The notes: generated by a model not told the origin, from the letters alone. A stretch of DNA of 64,000 nt from Fibrobacterota bacterium (GCA_028287505.1 JAQBPN010000001.1:1-64000); one strand, 5' to 3'. Positions 53,663-61,160 are shown, counted from the stretch's first letter. A program made the numbers and translations.

Positions 53663-55336
53663 TCAGGCGATCTCTTTTTTGCCGTCAAGAAGGGCGCGAA
53701 TAGACGTGTGAATGGCGATTGTCGCATTGTTTAGGCCCCGGACAACTGCAACGGGGTAAGGACATTTTGACTCGCCAATCATATTCTCGGCCGCCAACGA
53801 AGCTGTCACCATGGCGGCCAATTGGTCTTCCAAGAGAGCTACGCCAAGCGTTCCCTTTTTAGGCTTGGCATCTCCAATACCAGTAGCTTCGATCACGGCA
53901 TCGCCAACGCCAACAATGGGAGCATTTTTAAGAGCATCCAATACTTTTAGGTTCCTTTCGACATCTTGGATTTTCCGCCTCTCAATTTCAGCCTTTTGCT
54001 CCGATTCACGCTTGGAAATTACAAGGTTCATATAGGCGTTAAAAATTGGTTGGTGCCATGCCTTGGGTAGCGCTTCGTATGCATCGCGAAGAATCCGACC
54101 ACGGTCCGTAAATGAGTTCAGCGCGTCACCGTCAGGGTTTATCTTATCGATTGCGGTCGCCACTGCCGCGGCAATCTTGTCCGCAGACGCTGAGTCAAAT
54201 ACCTTCTTGAGGTAATCCGACCACTCTTCGGTTGTCGTTGAAAAGCTCTCGGCGGCCTCATGCGCTTGCGCTTTGGGCGTTGGTTGCTCCTGGGATCTCC
54301 TACGGTCTTGATCGTCGTTCCGCTCCCGCTCTTCTCTTGCATCTTTGATTTTATTCGCTTCTGTATGGATTCGGGCGTGCCACGCCTCGGGGATTCCCGA
54401 AGCACTCAATAAACCAAAGCCCCCCGCCTTCCCAAGACTTTTACCCCAGGTCGGCAAGATCCGATCTAAGGCCACACCGGCTTCCTTTGCGATGGTTTCC
54501 GGCTTGGCTTGGTCGAATACCTCGCGGAGATAGGCGGGGCAGTCATCCGAAATCTTCGGCAAACTCTCCTTTGCGAGAGCAGCCCTGCCGGCCTCGGCGT
54601 ACTCTGCCGGGACCCGCTGCGCCAAGTCCGCGATGTATCGCCGCGCACTGGCTTTGCGAGCGCTTTCAGTTAAGTCCTTGTTCTTGTTATCGAATGCGCC
54701 CATGTAATGCCAAATAAACTTTATTTGAAATTCAAGAGGTGTACCCTTTACCGAGTCGCTGAGTTCCTCGGGAGTCGGAATCGGAGACATTTCCAAGACC
54801 AGATTGAGCGCGGAAATGTGGCGATCTTCCCCGGGTCCGTCTTTGAGGACGTTCGCGACTGACTGCATGGCCACAGATCGAGCTTTCCATGCCTCAGCAA
54901 CAAGGCTGGCTTGCCGGGCAGGGATGCCGGAAGCAGCTAAGGCGCGGCGAACGGCATTTCTATTGGGATCTCCGGCCTGATGGGCAATGATACGATCGAG
55001 AATGTCAGAAACCTGCTTCCCCGCCTTCGAGTTCTTATAGGCGTTGCGGATGGCGCGGGCAAGGGGTGAAAGGGTGGCCTTGCGTGAACCCTTGGCAGTC
55101 TTTTCCTTGGCTTTCGTAGGGGACGCCAACTCCTTTGGTCCCTTTACTACACTCCAATCACCGTCCTTTGCCTTAGGTGCGGGGATGGTTGCTCCGTTAG
55201 TGTGGTGGCTGATAATCATTGGTTTCCTCCTGGTTGTTTTGGCTTCGGCTTCCGTCCTTCCTTTGGGGCGGTTCAGGGAAATTCCATTTTTGGAGATGGC
55301 CGGCGCCTCTGTTTCTTTTCCTATTTTCTTGGTCAT
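53663..55336 (-). CDS. Unknown 557-residue protein with three degenerate helical repeats
   Basis: Not recognised. A basic disordered N-terminus (1-95) leads to helical units at about 105-155, 265-330 and 372-440 that share a pattern of an F/LDR-type helix and a GIPEAWH/LPKAWH-type segment (compare YLREVFDQAKPETIAKEAG with YLKKVFDSASADKIAAAV). The C-terminal quarter is mainly small residues (VGVGDAVIEATGIGDAKP). The start ATG lies eight bases after AAAGGA. It is the last gene of the operon facing the CI-like repressor; an early or anti-host protein is possible. Confidence 0.65.
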   Translation of the reverse strand: MTKKIGKETEAPAISKNGISLNRPKGRTEAEAKTTRRKPMIISHHTNGATIPAPKAKDGDWSVVKGPKELASPTKAKEKTAKGSRKATLSPLARAIRNAYKNSKAGKQVSDILDRIIAHQAGDPNRNAVRRALAASGIPARQASLVAEAWKARSVAMQSVANVLKDGPGEDRHISALNLVLEMSPIPTPEELSDSVKGTPLEFQIKFIWHYMGAFDNKNKDLTESARKASARRYIADLAQRVPAEYAEAGRAALAKESLPKISDDCPAYLREVFDQAKPETIAKEAGVALDRILPTWGKSLGKAGGFGLLSASGIPEAWHARIHTEANKIKDAREERERNDDQDRRRSQEQPTPKAQAHEAAESFSTTTEEWSDYLKKVFDSASADKIAAAVATAIDKINPDGDALNSFTDRGRILRDAYEALPKAWHQPIFNAYMNLVISKRESEQKAEIERRKIQDVERNLKVLDALKNAPIVGVGDAVIEATGIGDAKPKKGTLGVALLEDQLAAMVTASLAAENMIGESKCPYPVAVVRGLNNATIAIHTSIRALLDGKKEIA

Positions 55337-55564
55337 ATCACTGGTCCTTTCTTAACGGGTTGGATTGGTGGTTACATCGAAAGACGGGGAAAGGGCTAGC
55401 GCAACAACGCTGGCCTTTTCCTTTTCTGGGCAGATTATCTATTCCATAGATTTCAGTTGGCTCATGCGCGCCCGATCAAGGTCAAGGGTTTCCGGCTTGG
55501 ATTGGGTCCAGTTGTGGATGACTTCCGATGCGTTCCTTTGATCCGGTATTTGGAGAGATAGTTT

Positions 55565-56185
55565 TCAAGCGACACCGCCATTCTCAGCCTTTGCATTGTC
55601 CTCTCCGGTGTTCCTAAGGAATATTTTAGCCAATCCCAAAAGCGTAAGGTCCGTTGACCGCGGACCGTCCTTTGGGAAAAAGGTCCGCTCGATGAATTCC
55701 CGAATTTCCGAGGCCGGGCTGCCTTGCAGGGCCAATAGTTCCCGCGTTCTTGCAGCTCCCGCCTCATCTTCCCTGGCAGAGTTTGCATTCGCTTCGGCTT
55801 GGAGTGCACGCGCTCTTTCGATCGAGACATCAACCCGCGATTCTCCTGGATGAGTGGGAAAAAATCCCTCATCATGTTCTGCTGGCACCGTCGGATTTGT
55901 CCAATCAGCTGCTATGGCCGACTCAACCGTTTCCCACGTTTCTGCAGGCTCGGCTGCCCGGATCTTTTTCGCTGCCCCTTGGAAATGGGAAAAATGGGCC
56001 AAAGCCTGGGATTGAATCAGGGCCGGGAATCGCGCAGTAAGGTCCACCGCCATCCGTGGGGAGGGCCTAGGGCAAAGGTTGTTCAGGGCTGCTGCTATTG
56101 ATTCGCCGGCTTGGCCGGCTGGGGCATTAATGTAGGCCAAGAGAATAGCTTGCTTCTCCTTGGCCTGGCAGTCTACCTTGCTCAT
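55565..56185 (-). CDS. Unknown 206-residue protein
   Basis: Not recognised. The helical sequence begins MSKVDCQAKEKQAILLAYIN; the middle is Trp/Glu-rich (PAETWETVESAIAADWTNPT) and the C-terminus ends in REFIERTFFPKDGP and LTLLGLAKIFLRNTG. No signal peptide or metal motif. The start overlaps the stop of the 76-residue gene (ATGA), so it belongs to the same operon, about 230 bp ahead of the 557-residue gene. Confidence 0.6.
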   Translation of the reverse strand: MSKVDCQAKEKQAILLAYINAPAGQAGESIAAALNNLCPRPSPRMAVDLTARFPALIQSQALAHFSHFQGAAKKIRAAEPAETWETVESAIAADWTNPTVPAEHDEGFFPTHPGESRVDVSIERARALQAEANANSAREDEAGAARTRELLALQGSPASEIREFIERTFFPKDGPRSTDLTLLGLAKIFLRNTGEDNAKAENGGVA

Positions 56186-56412
56186 GCTCGCCCCCTCACA
56201 AACAAGGTGGGCCTGCAGGGCTTGTCCTCGCCCCAAACCGTTTTCAGGGCCTTCTCGAAATCGCGACATGCATTTTGAAGGCCAAAAGCTATCTGGCCCT
56301 CCTCATTCTCTTCGAGGACAGAGACAGCGGCGCGGACACAGGTATGAAGTACAGCTATCCCATTTTCAATGGCATCGGCCTGTTCTATGGTCATGTTGGA
56401 AGGGATTCCCAT
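56182..56412 (-). CDS. Small acidic protein, first gene of the operon opposite the repressor
   Basis: Not recognised. It has 76 residues (MGIPSNMTIEQADAIENGIA, then VSVLEENEEGQIAFGLQNAC). The ATG at 56412 is eight bases after GGAGG; another ATG two codons upstream is too close to that site. It is expressed from the region that contains the palindromic operator, so it should be controlled by the repressor at 56511. Confidence 0.6.
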   Translation of the reverse strand: MGIPSNMTIEQADAIENGIAVLHTCVRAAVSVLEENEEGQIAFGLQNACRDFEKALKTVWGEDKPCRPTLFVRGRA

Positions 56413-56460
56413 TTGCATTTCCTCCAGTTGAAGGGTAGATTCATTCTATCCTTATGTACT

Positions 56461-56483
56461 AAGGTACAGTAATTCTGTACTTT
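56461..56483. promoter_or_regulatory. Palindromic operator between repressor and minus operon
   Basis: GTACAG-TAATT-CTGTAC is a perfect 6-bp inverted repeat with a 5-base spacer, extended by A/T matches outside. A further GTAC half-site lies at 56456-56459. It sits exactly between the divergent repressor and minus operon, where a CI-type dimer would bind. Confidence 0.7.
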
Positions 56484-56510
56484 GTGCAAGTGGAAAGGGA
56501 GCGTATTTTG

Positions 56511-56786
56511 GTGAAGAAAATCGTAGCTGCGCCAATATTGGAGCGGGTTAAACTTCAGTATGGACTAGATAGCGATACAGCCCTAGCTGCTTTTTTTGGA
56601 GTCGGTAAACAAAGGCTGAACAATTGGAAGCATGATCGAAACCGTCTGGATTTCGAGTTGGTCATTCAAAAATGCAAGGATATGGATCTGAATCATCTTT
56701 TCCGCGGCACCCCCTACGAAGGGTCCAAGGAATTGGCGGAAATGCGCGCGAGGCTGGATGCCTTGGAAAAGAAAATGAAGCCGTAG
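56511..56786 (+). CDS. CI-repressor-like HTH protein
   Basis: About 91 residues matching the phage CI-repressor N-terminal fold: ILERVKLQYGLDSDTALAAF then FGVGKQRLNNWKHDRNR and the following VIQKCKDMDLNHLF. It lacks a peptidase tail, so it is not cut by the classic RecA route; a short coiled coil ends the protein (ELAEMRARLDALEKKMK). The start is GTG 56511, nine bases after AAAGGGAG; GTG at 56484 is an alternative. It probably represses the divergent operon and itself. Confidence 0.75.
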   Translation: MKKIVAAPILERVKLQYGLDSDTALAAFFGVGKQRLNNWKHDRNRLDFELVIQKCKDMDLNHLFRGTPYEGSKELAEMRARLDALEKKMKP

Positions 56787-56853
56787 GGTTTGGAAATTCT
56801 CTCCATTGCCAGGGCCGCTCCCGGACTTTATTCAGGTCAAGGCGCTAAGGAAG

Positions 56854-57483
56854 CTACTTGGTGATGCCTTTCACCCTTTTCAAGCATAGCCATTCGTTCG
56901 GATCGAACTCCCCGTTCTTCTTTTTGGAATAGGCTTCGCGGTGATAAATCTCACAGGCACTTTCCAGCGTGTGAATATCGCTCGCAGAATCAGCAATAAT
57001 TCCCTCAGCCCATTCAATGGGAGTTTTTAGTCCATCCTTGGAATTTGATGGCTCAGGCTTTTCTTGGTGCTTCGGCTTGTTGTATTTAGTCTCTTCATCC
57101 ATAAGGCGCGACTCCGACTCAATCTTGGGGATTTCCGAATCACTCTCCTTCTGCTTCCTTGCGTTCTCCTGCTGTTGGCGTGCGGCGTCGGCGAAAGGTT
57201 TACCAGCCGCAACGGCGCTATTAATCCCTTCTGCTGTGACGCCAAATCCCACGATGGGTGCGAACTGCGGGGTGGGAACAGGAACATAAACTGTGGCTGG
57301 CCGGGAAGGTTGGCTTTCAGCATTTGGCTTTTCCTCAGAATAGATACATGCCCCGTGCGCTCGGGCAGCGTCCCTGCGGCAATCGTTCGCGTCATAATAC
57401 CAACAATTCTTTCCCGATCCAGTCACCACGCAGAAGGGGGCGCAATATCCGGTTGCTGCACACAAAAGGATTATCCGAATCAT
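56854..57483 (-). CDS. Secreted Cys-rich protein with GFGV motif
   Basis: Not recognised. A 209-residue protein with a signal peptide (MIRIILLCAATGYCA), a Cys-rich head (CVVTGSGKNCWYYDANDC) reminiscent of small secreted DUF3551-like proteins, a Pro-rich linker, then FAPIVGFGVTAEGINSAVAA, which matches the N-terminus of the protein at 52355. A charged Gln/Glu/Lys-rich helix and a Trp/Cys-containing end follow. ATG 57483 is six bases after AAGGAG. It stands alone on the minus strand. Confidence 0.65.
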   Translation of the reverse strand: MIRIILLCAATGYCAPFCVVTGSGKNCWYYDANDCRRDAARAHGACIYSEEKPNAESQPSRPATVYVPVPTPQFAPIVGFGVTAEGINSAVAAGKPFADAARQQQENARKQKESDSEIPKIESESRLMDEETKYNKPKHQEKPEPSNSKDGLKTPIEWAEGIIADSASDIHTLESACEIYHREAYSKKKNGEFDPNEWLCLKRVKGITK

Positions 57484-57748
57484 GTCAACTCCTTGCTTGC
57501 TAAAGAGTAGCAACACGGATAACGTTGGTAACCTGTCGAAGAATTTGATAGTTGGCGCAAAGCCTATACTCCCTTTCGAAATGGGGGGGCGAATTGGTTA
57601 ATGCCTACATCAGCCACATGGCGGCGGGAGTCTAGGGTTTTGAGAGTTTTGCGCCTGGCGTTCGGCAATGGCATTGATGCGATTCTTGGCGAAGCGAAGG
57701 CGCCCAGACGCGACCATCTGAGTGGCAAAACTCCCAGGTCGGGTGGTT

Positions 57749-58081
57749 TTAATCTGACGTCTTGACTGCGGATGCTGCCGCATCAATCACACAAATCAGA
57801 TGAAGAATTGCTCCGGGAAAAACGAAGAAGCAATATCCAACAACGGTTCCAACGAACCAGGCGAATCCGGCCCCGACCTTACCCTTGTACATCTGGCCCG
57901 CGCCGGGGAAGATCAAACTGAGCAGAAACGCGATACCGGGATTCCAGGGTTGATTAATCGCAATAGCTTGCACTTGGGTAGGGGCCGAGGTGGGCGCCAT
58001 GATGGGATGGCCACAAGATGGGCAGGCGCTCGCAGCACTTGATACTTCTCTCTGGCATTCGGGACATTGAATCAAAGCCAA
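57749..58081 (-). CDS. Zinc-ribbon TM2-domain membrane protein
   Basis: A 110-residue protein. An N-terminal zinc ribbon (CPECQREVSSAASACPSCGH) is followed by a linker and two hydrophobic helices of the TM2 type (FLLSLIFPGAGQMYKGKVGA, then FVGTVVGYCFFVFPGAI). TM2 proteins are common, often with unknown roles. The helices would place it in the inner membrane with the zinc ribbon in the cytoplasm. It may modify the host rather than serve the element. Confidence 0.75.
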   Translation of the reverse strand: MALIQCPECQREVSSAASACPSCGHPIMAPTSAPTQVQAIAINQPWNPGIAFLLSLIFPGAGQMYKGKVGAGFAWFVGTVVGYCFFVFPGAILHLICVIDAAASAVKTSD

Positions 58082-58156
58082 ATTTTCCTCCTAGGGTTTC
58101 GGACACCCTACGAATTAGTGGAATGTTGGTGGCGGTCATGCGCGACCGCGCACAGG

Positions 58157-58438
58157 TTAGTTGCAGCTCGTCATATGCCCGGAATGGTAGATACCGTTGC
58201 TATCGGTATAGCCGTCCACCCAATGGGAAACGCAGCCGTAATCCCCATCCTTCGTTCCAGAAGTACCTGTGTAAGGGTTGGTATTCCCCTTTGTGCTGTA
58301 GTTGTCGTCCTTGGTGCTGTTGGCATCGGTGCGCCAATAGCCAGCCACATAGGTCCCGTCTTTTTTGGTATAGCCATTTACCCACGTATCAGCCATAGCA
58401 GCGGAAGCCAAAAGGCAGAGAGCGACGAATAGACGCAT
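58157..58438 (-). CDS. Small secreted protein with GYxxKDGTYV repeat signature
   Basis: A 93-residue protein with signal peptide MRLFVALCLLASAAMA. The mature part has WVNGYTKKDGTYVAGYWRTD, then NYSTKGNTNPYTGTSGTKDG, a signature I recall from small secreted proteins in phages and proteobacteria. The end CVSHWVDGYTDSNGIYHSGH repeats the GYTxxxGxY pattern, so the protein is two imperfect copies. Function unknown. Confidence 0.7.
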   Translation of the reverse strand: MRLFVALCLLASAAMADTWVNGYTKKDGTYVAGYWRTDANSTKDDNYSTKGNTNPYTGTSGTKDGDYGCVSHWVDGYTDSNGIYHSGHMTSCN

Positions 58439-58930
58439 GGAATCTCCTTAGTGATTTCGAAATGGCACGACGAGGGATCTCAAAGGTGGTATTTCTTTCA
58501 CCTGTGATGGCGATAACAGTAAAGCCGGAAATGGGAAGGTACGCACAAAGCGTACGCGAGGTGTCGGGAACCTTTACGGCAGAGCAAGGTTCGCCGGGGT
58601 CATGTTCCGTCCCCGTTCGCGTTGTACCTTCCCATATCTGGGAGGGTAAGCAAAGACTTTGGCCAGTCTGGAATCGTGCGTGGGGTCACGGACAGGCCGA
58701 GGAAAGTCGGATAACTTAGGCAAGGCCCTACAACCAAAGGAGTTAAAGGTGCTTTGCGTGTTACCTCTACACAATCTGAATTTTCGGCAAATTCTTGCGG
58801 CAACACCCGTCGGAATGCTTTACAATGAAAACGCTAACCCCCAGTCCCATGGGAACGGATTTTAACTAGACTTATGGGCACTACAAATGGCGTTAAAGCA
58901 CGGAAAAAGGCAAAAAGGAAGGGAAGGCGC
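58439..58930. other. Non-coding stretch with nested inverted repeats
   Basis: About 490 bases without a credible gene between the secreted protein gene and the Panacea antitoxin gene. It contains the inverted-repeat block described at 58531-58635 and presumably the promoter of the toxin-antitoxin pair. Confidence 0.55.
58531..58635. repeat. Nested inverted-repeat block
   Basis: A perfect 12-bp outer repeat, ATGGGAAGGTAC at 58531-58542 with its complement at 58624-58635, encloses GTACGC-ACAAA-GCGTAC (58539-58555) and CGGGG/CCCCG (58595-58615). It could fold as a branched RNA or cruciform, or serve as an origin or operator. Confidence 0.6.
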
Positions 58931-59455
58931 ATGACCGTAGACGCTTTTATCCCGGATAAATCAGGGGCTTCCAAGCTGGCCGTGGTGGATTCATTGGATC
59001 TTGCGGCGTACATCGTGGCCAAGCTGGGCGCCATGTCACATCTGAAGCTCCAGAAGCTGCTGTACTATTGCGAAGCCTACCACTTGGCCTTTTTCGAAAA
59101 GTCCATCATCAAGGATGAGTTCCAGGCTTGGGTCCATGGGCCTGTTTCGGTTAAGGTGTGGGTTGCCTTGAAAGACAAAGCCAACGTCCACGACTTTCTT
59201 ACCGTGAAGGCCGATCAGAAGCCGGCCCTCATCAAGAAGATCAAGGACGAGGTATCCAAAGAACAGTTGAAGCTGATTGATGATCTTCTCTCTGCCTTCG
59301 GCAAGAAGACCTCGTTTGAATTGGAGGCTCTGACGCACGAGGAGCAACCTTGGATCGAAGCTCGTCGCGGCACACCTCCGAACGAGAAGTCGAAGACCCT
59401 GCTGTCCAAACGAACCATGAAAAGCTTCTACCAGCGCAAATATTTCGCCGCCTGA
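58931..59455 (+). CDS. Panacea-domain (DUF4065, SocA-like) antitoxin
   Basis: A 174-residue protein. The Panacea core is clear: MSHLKLQKLLYYCEAYHLAF, DEFQAWVHGPVSVKVW and a C-terminal LTHEEQPWIEARRG. In studied examples this domain neutralises diverse toxins by direct binding. ATG 58931 follows AGGGAAGG; an ATG at 58874 would add 19 basic residues but lacks such a site. The stop overlaps the start of the next gene (TGATG), the usual arrangement for a toxin-antitoxin pair with the antitoxin first. Confidence 0.8.
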   Translation: MTVDAFIPDKSGASKLAVVDSLDLAAYIVAKLGAMSHLKLQKLLYYCEAYHLAFFEKSIIKDEFQAWVHGPVSVKVWVALKDKANVHDFLTVKADQKPALIKKIKDEVSKEQLKLIDDLLSAFGKKTSFELEALTHEEQPWIEARRGTPPNEKSKTLLSKRTMKSFYQRKYFAA

Positions 59456-59877
59456 TGGGCCAAAAAAATCGCTACGGCGGCGCGGCGAAAAATCGCTTTG
59501 AAGGTATGGCCGACGTGGCCACTCCGTCACGCGCGCGACACCTCAGCTTTAACTTCAAGGACTTGGACCCTAGCCAAAGCAAAACCTTTCTCGATTGGGA
59601 AGCTAGGGGCTGGCTAGCGAAGGCCTGCGAAAGAATGAAGGGCTACTCCAGTCAAACGGTCCCCCAGTGCTACGGGAAAAAATTCAAAATTTACGATTCT
59701 TGGCCAGGCCATTCGAAGTTCAAGCCTCCTCGTCATGTTATCGAAGATGCCCAGTGGGCATCAATGCATATCCAGGGGCAGCAATGCCTGGGTGGCCACA
59801 TGATTGGAGATGTGTTTTACGTGGTCTTCCTTGATGAAGAACACGACCTCTGGCCGACCGAACTCAAACATACGTAA
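59455..59877 (+). CDS. Putative toxin paired with the Panacea antitoxin
   Basis: A 140-residue protein. I do not assign a family. It contains LSFNFKDLDPSQSKTFLDWE, the segment YDSWPGHSKFKPPRHVI and WASMHIQGQQCLGGHMIGDV followed by a FYVVFLDEEHDLW strand, compact features fitting a small alpha/beta toxin fold. The ATG shares one base with the antitoxin stop, so it is translated only after the antitoxin. Assignment as toxin rests on the partner and size. Confidence 0.6.
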   Translation: MGQKNRYGGAAKNRFEGMADVATPSRARHLSFNFKDLDPSQSKTFLDWEARGWLAKACERMKGYSSQTVPQCYGKKFKIYDSWPGHSKFKPPRHVIEDAQWASMHIQGQQCLGGHMIGDVFYVVFLDEEHDLWPTELKHT

Positions 59878-60026
59878 CGTCTCCTCCGTCAGGTCCATTT
59901 TGGGCCAGGCGTTGAGCGATTAGGCGTGAGCGGCGGCGCCCTGGCGGACCTGCTCGGCAAGGCCCGGGGGTTTCTTGGTGCTCATGTTCTTGAAAATCCG
60001 GAGGGACTTTGAAGGGGGTCTCTGGG

Positions 60027-60347
60027 CTATGCCGCCAGAAGGCGCTTCCGGACCGCTGGCACGTCCCGCAGAAGTTCGGCCAGTACCAACATGGGTTCCG
60101 GGATTTCCCGCTTGCGGCCCTCCCAGCTCTCCACCGTGCGTTTGCTGACCTGGAGGGCCTCCGCCATCCCGGCTTGGGAGAGGTGCAGTTCATTCCGGAT
60201 GCTTTTGAATGCGTCCACGCGCTTGATCTGGCGCAAGGTATTCACGGCCGCGCCCTGGAACTCTTCTTTTTCGGCCTTGGTCGGATTCCGGGGCTTGGCT
60301 CCTGCCAAGCTCTTCTGGAGCTTCTTTTCCATTCTGCTCAGTTTCAT
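60027..60347 (-). CDS. XRE-family antitoxin
   Basis: A 106-residue protein whose C-terminal half is an HTH of the HigA/antitoxin type (IRNELHLSQAGMAEALQVSK then RTVESWEGRKREIPEPM). The N-terminal half is basic and helical. The start ATG is two bases after the BrnT-like toxin stop and follows AGGGA. It likely neutralises that toxin and represses the shared promoter. Confidence 0.8.
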   Translation of the reverse strand: MKLSRMEKKLQKSLAGAKPRNPTKAEKEEFQGAAVNTLRQIKRVDAFKSIRNELHLSQAGMAEALQVSKRTVESWEGRKREIPEPMLVLAELLRDVPAVRKRLLAA

Positions 60348-60349
60348 TT

Positions 60350-60586
60350 TTATCCCTGCTTCATAATGGTGTGAAGGAAATACCCGCGCTTGGTCTTGCG
60401 AAAAGGAACCAGCCAAACTGTGCGGTTGATTGAAACCACAAAAACATCCTGGCCGGGATGGTTCACGCTCGCGTTATCCAAGATTTTGAAGTTCCCGGCA
60501 AGGATGCACCGGACCACCTGCTCGAAAGAAACACCGCGCTCTTCTTTAAGCTTGCTGTTCTTACCGAGGTTCCAGGTGAACTCCAT
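60350..60586 (-). CDS. BrnT-like toxin
   Basis: A 78-residue protein matching the BrnT-like RelE-fold toxins: MEFTWNLGKNSKLKEERGVS, the strand HPGQDVFVVSINRTVWLVPF and the end TKRGYFLHTIMKQG. Such toxins cut mRNA. ATG 60586 sits next to GGAGG; the longer upstream frame lacks family sequence. Toxin-first order with an XRE antitoxin is common in this group. Confidence 0.75.
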   Translation of the reverse strand: MEFTWNLGKNSKLKEERGVSFEQVVRCILAGNFKILDNASVNHPGQDVFVVSINRTVWLVPFRKTKRGYFLHTIMKQG

Positions 60587-60594
60587 GCCTCCAA

Positions 60595-60613
60595 TATACG
60601 ACAATGTAGTATA
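60595..60613. promoter_or_regulatory. Palindrome upstream of the BrnT-like/XRE pair
   Basis: TATAC and GTATA face each other nine bases apart, immediately upstream of the toxin ribosome-binding site, a fitting autoregulatory site for the XRE antitoxin. Confidence 0.5.
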
Positions 60614-60908
60614 TATGGCAACGGGAAAAGAACGGGGAAAAGAGAAGGTACTGGTTAAAGGCAGGAGGCGGAAAGGCGTTGCCAAGCTTTTGCCCCATGG
60701 AAGGCTTTACAGCCATGAAACACCCGCGGACCAGGAAAGTATCAAGCTGAATCCCCGGAACGCCTCTCCCGCCTCTCAAGTGCCGTGAGAAGCCAGGCGA
60801 GATCCTCGGCCGGCAGGGCCAACAACCGCTTGAGAACACCCGCCCAAGCCGGGTCTCCCAAACGGTGCCAAACCAGTGCCAAAATCTCTTTCCCGGTTTC
60901 TACCGGCG

Positions 60909-60998
60909 TCTTCCCAGGACTTCCAACTTTGGGGGGTGAACCCCTAAACGGAAGGATTCCGGCTTTTCCCAACTTCTTCCCAGGAGTTCCAACTTTGG
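60909..60998. repeat. Pair of 24-bp direct repeats near attR (arm-type sites?)
   Basis: The copies at 60909-60932 and 60975-60998 differ at one base (core TTCCCAGGAcTTCCAACTTT, g in the second copy) and are 66 bp apart. The second ends 13 bp from the attR core, the place where integrase arm-binding sites are expected. Confidence 0.6.
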
Positions 60999-61011
60999 AA
61001 AGGGGCGGTGC

Positions 61012-61041
61012 CGTGGGTTCGAATCCCGCCATCCCGACCAA
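61012..61041 (+). repeat. Right attachment site (attR core)
   Basis: Thirty bases identical to 45018-45047, corresponding to the 3' end of tRNA-Pro. Left here as a tRNA fragment without the 5' part. Confidence 0.93.
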
Positions 61042-61043
61042 TT

Positions 61044-61083
61044 AAAAAGGCCCGGCTTTCCTCGCGGAAATGCCGGGCCTTTT
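61044..61083 (+). terminator. Strong terminator, probably the original tRNA-Pro terminator
   Basis: AAAAGGCCCGGC pairs with GCCGGGCCTTTT, and an inner TTTCC/GGAAA stem extends the helix. It lies two bases past attR, as a tRNA terminator would before insertion of the element. It can also end the minus-strand MCP transcript. Confidence 0.85.
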
Positions 61084-61160
61084 CGCGTTTTGGACCGCCT
61101 CCTACTCTAGCGGACGAAGGCTTGCGGAACTGGTCCGCCCAGGCCCCGGGGTCGTAACCT

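Larger units (their letters stand above)
60587..61011. other. Right end of the element, no convincing gene
   Basis: About 425 bases between the BrnT-like gene and attR. It contains the operator-like palindrome and the two direct repeats listed separately. A minus-strand frame runs 60742-61041, starting within attR; part of it (VWHRLGDPAWAGVLKRLLAL) looks protein-like, so it may be a remnant of an older gene, but I do not call it. Confidence 0.5.
45018..61041. mobile_element. Integrated 16-kb element (phage satellite or reduced prophage)
   Basis: Bounded by the 30-bp direct repeats in and after tRNA-Pro, with the repeat-to-repeat distance of 15,994 bp. It holds an integrase-excisionase-replication operon at the left, a plus-strand operon of internal-virion-like proteins, a minus operon opposite a CI-like repressor, secreted or membrane accessory genes, and two toxin-antitoxin pairs at the right. 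No terminase, portal, capsid, tail or lysis gene is recognised. Base composition in 53.7-60.6 kb looks more AT-rich than the chromosome. Confidence 0.85.

Noticed and set aside
55386-55430. A terminator after the 206-residue gene
   Set aside because: A CTAGCG/CGCTGG stem with A/T arms exists, but the T-run lies on the side of the plus strand where no gene ends.
60742-61041. A 99-codon minus frame starting within attR
   Set aside because: Its first residues are the antisense of the tRNA repeat, it has no ribosome-binding site and it crosses the two direct repeats. It may contain a gene remnant but cannot be called.
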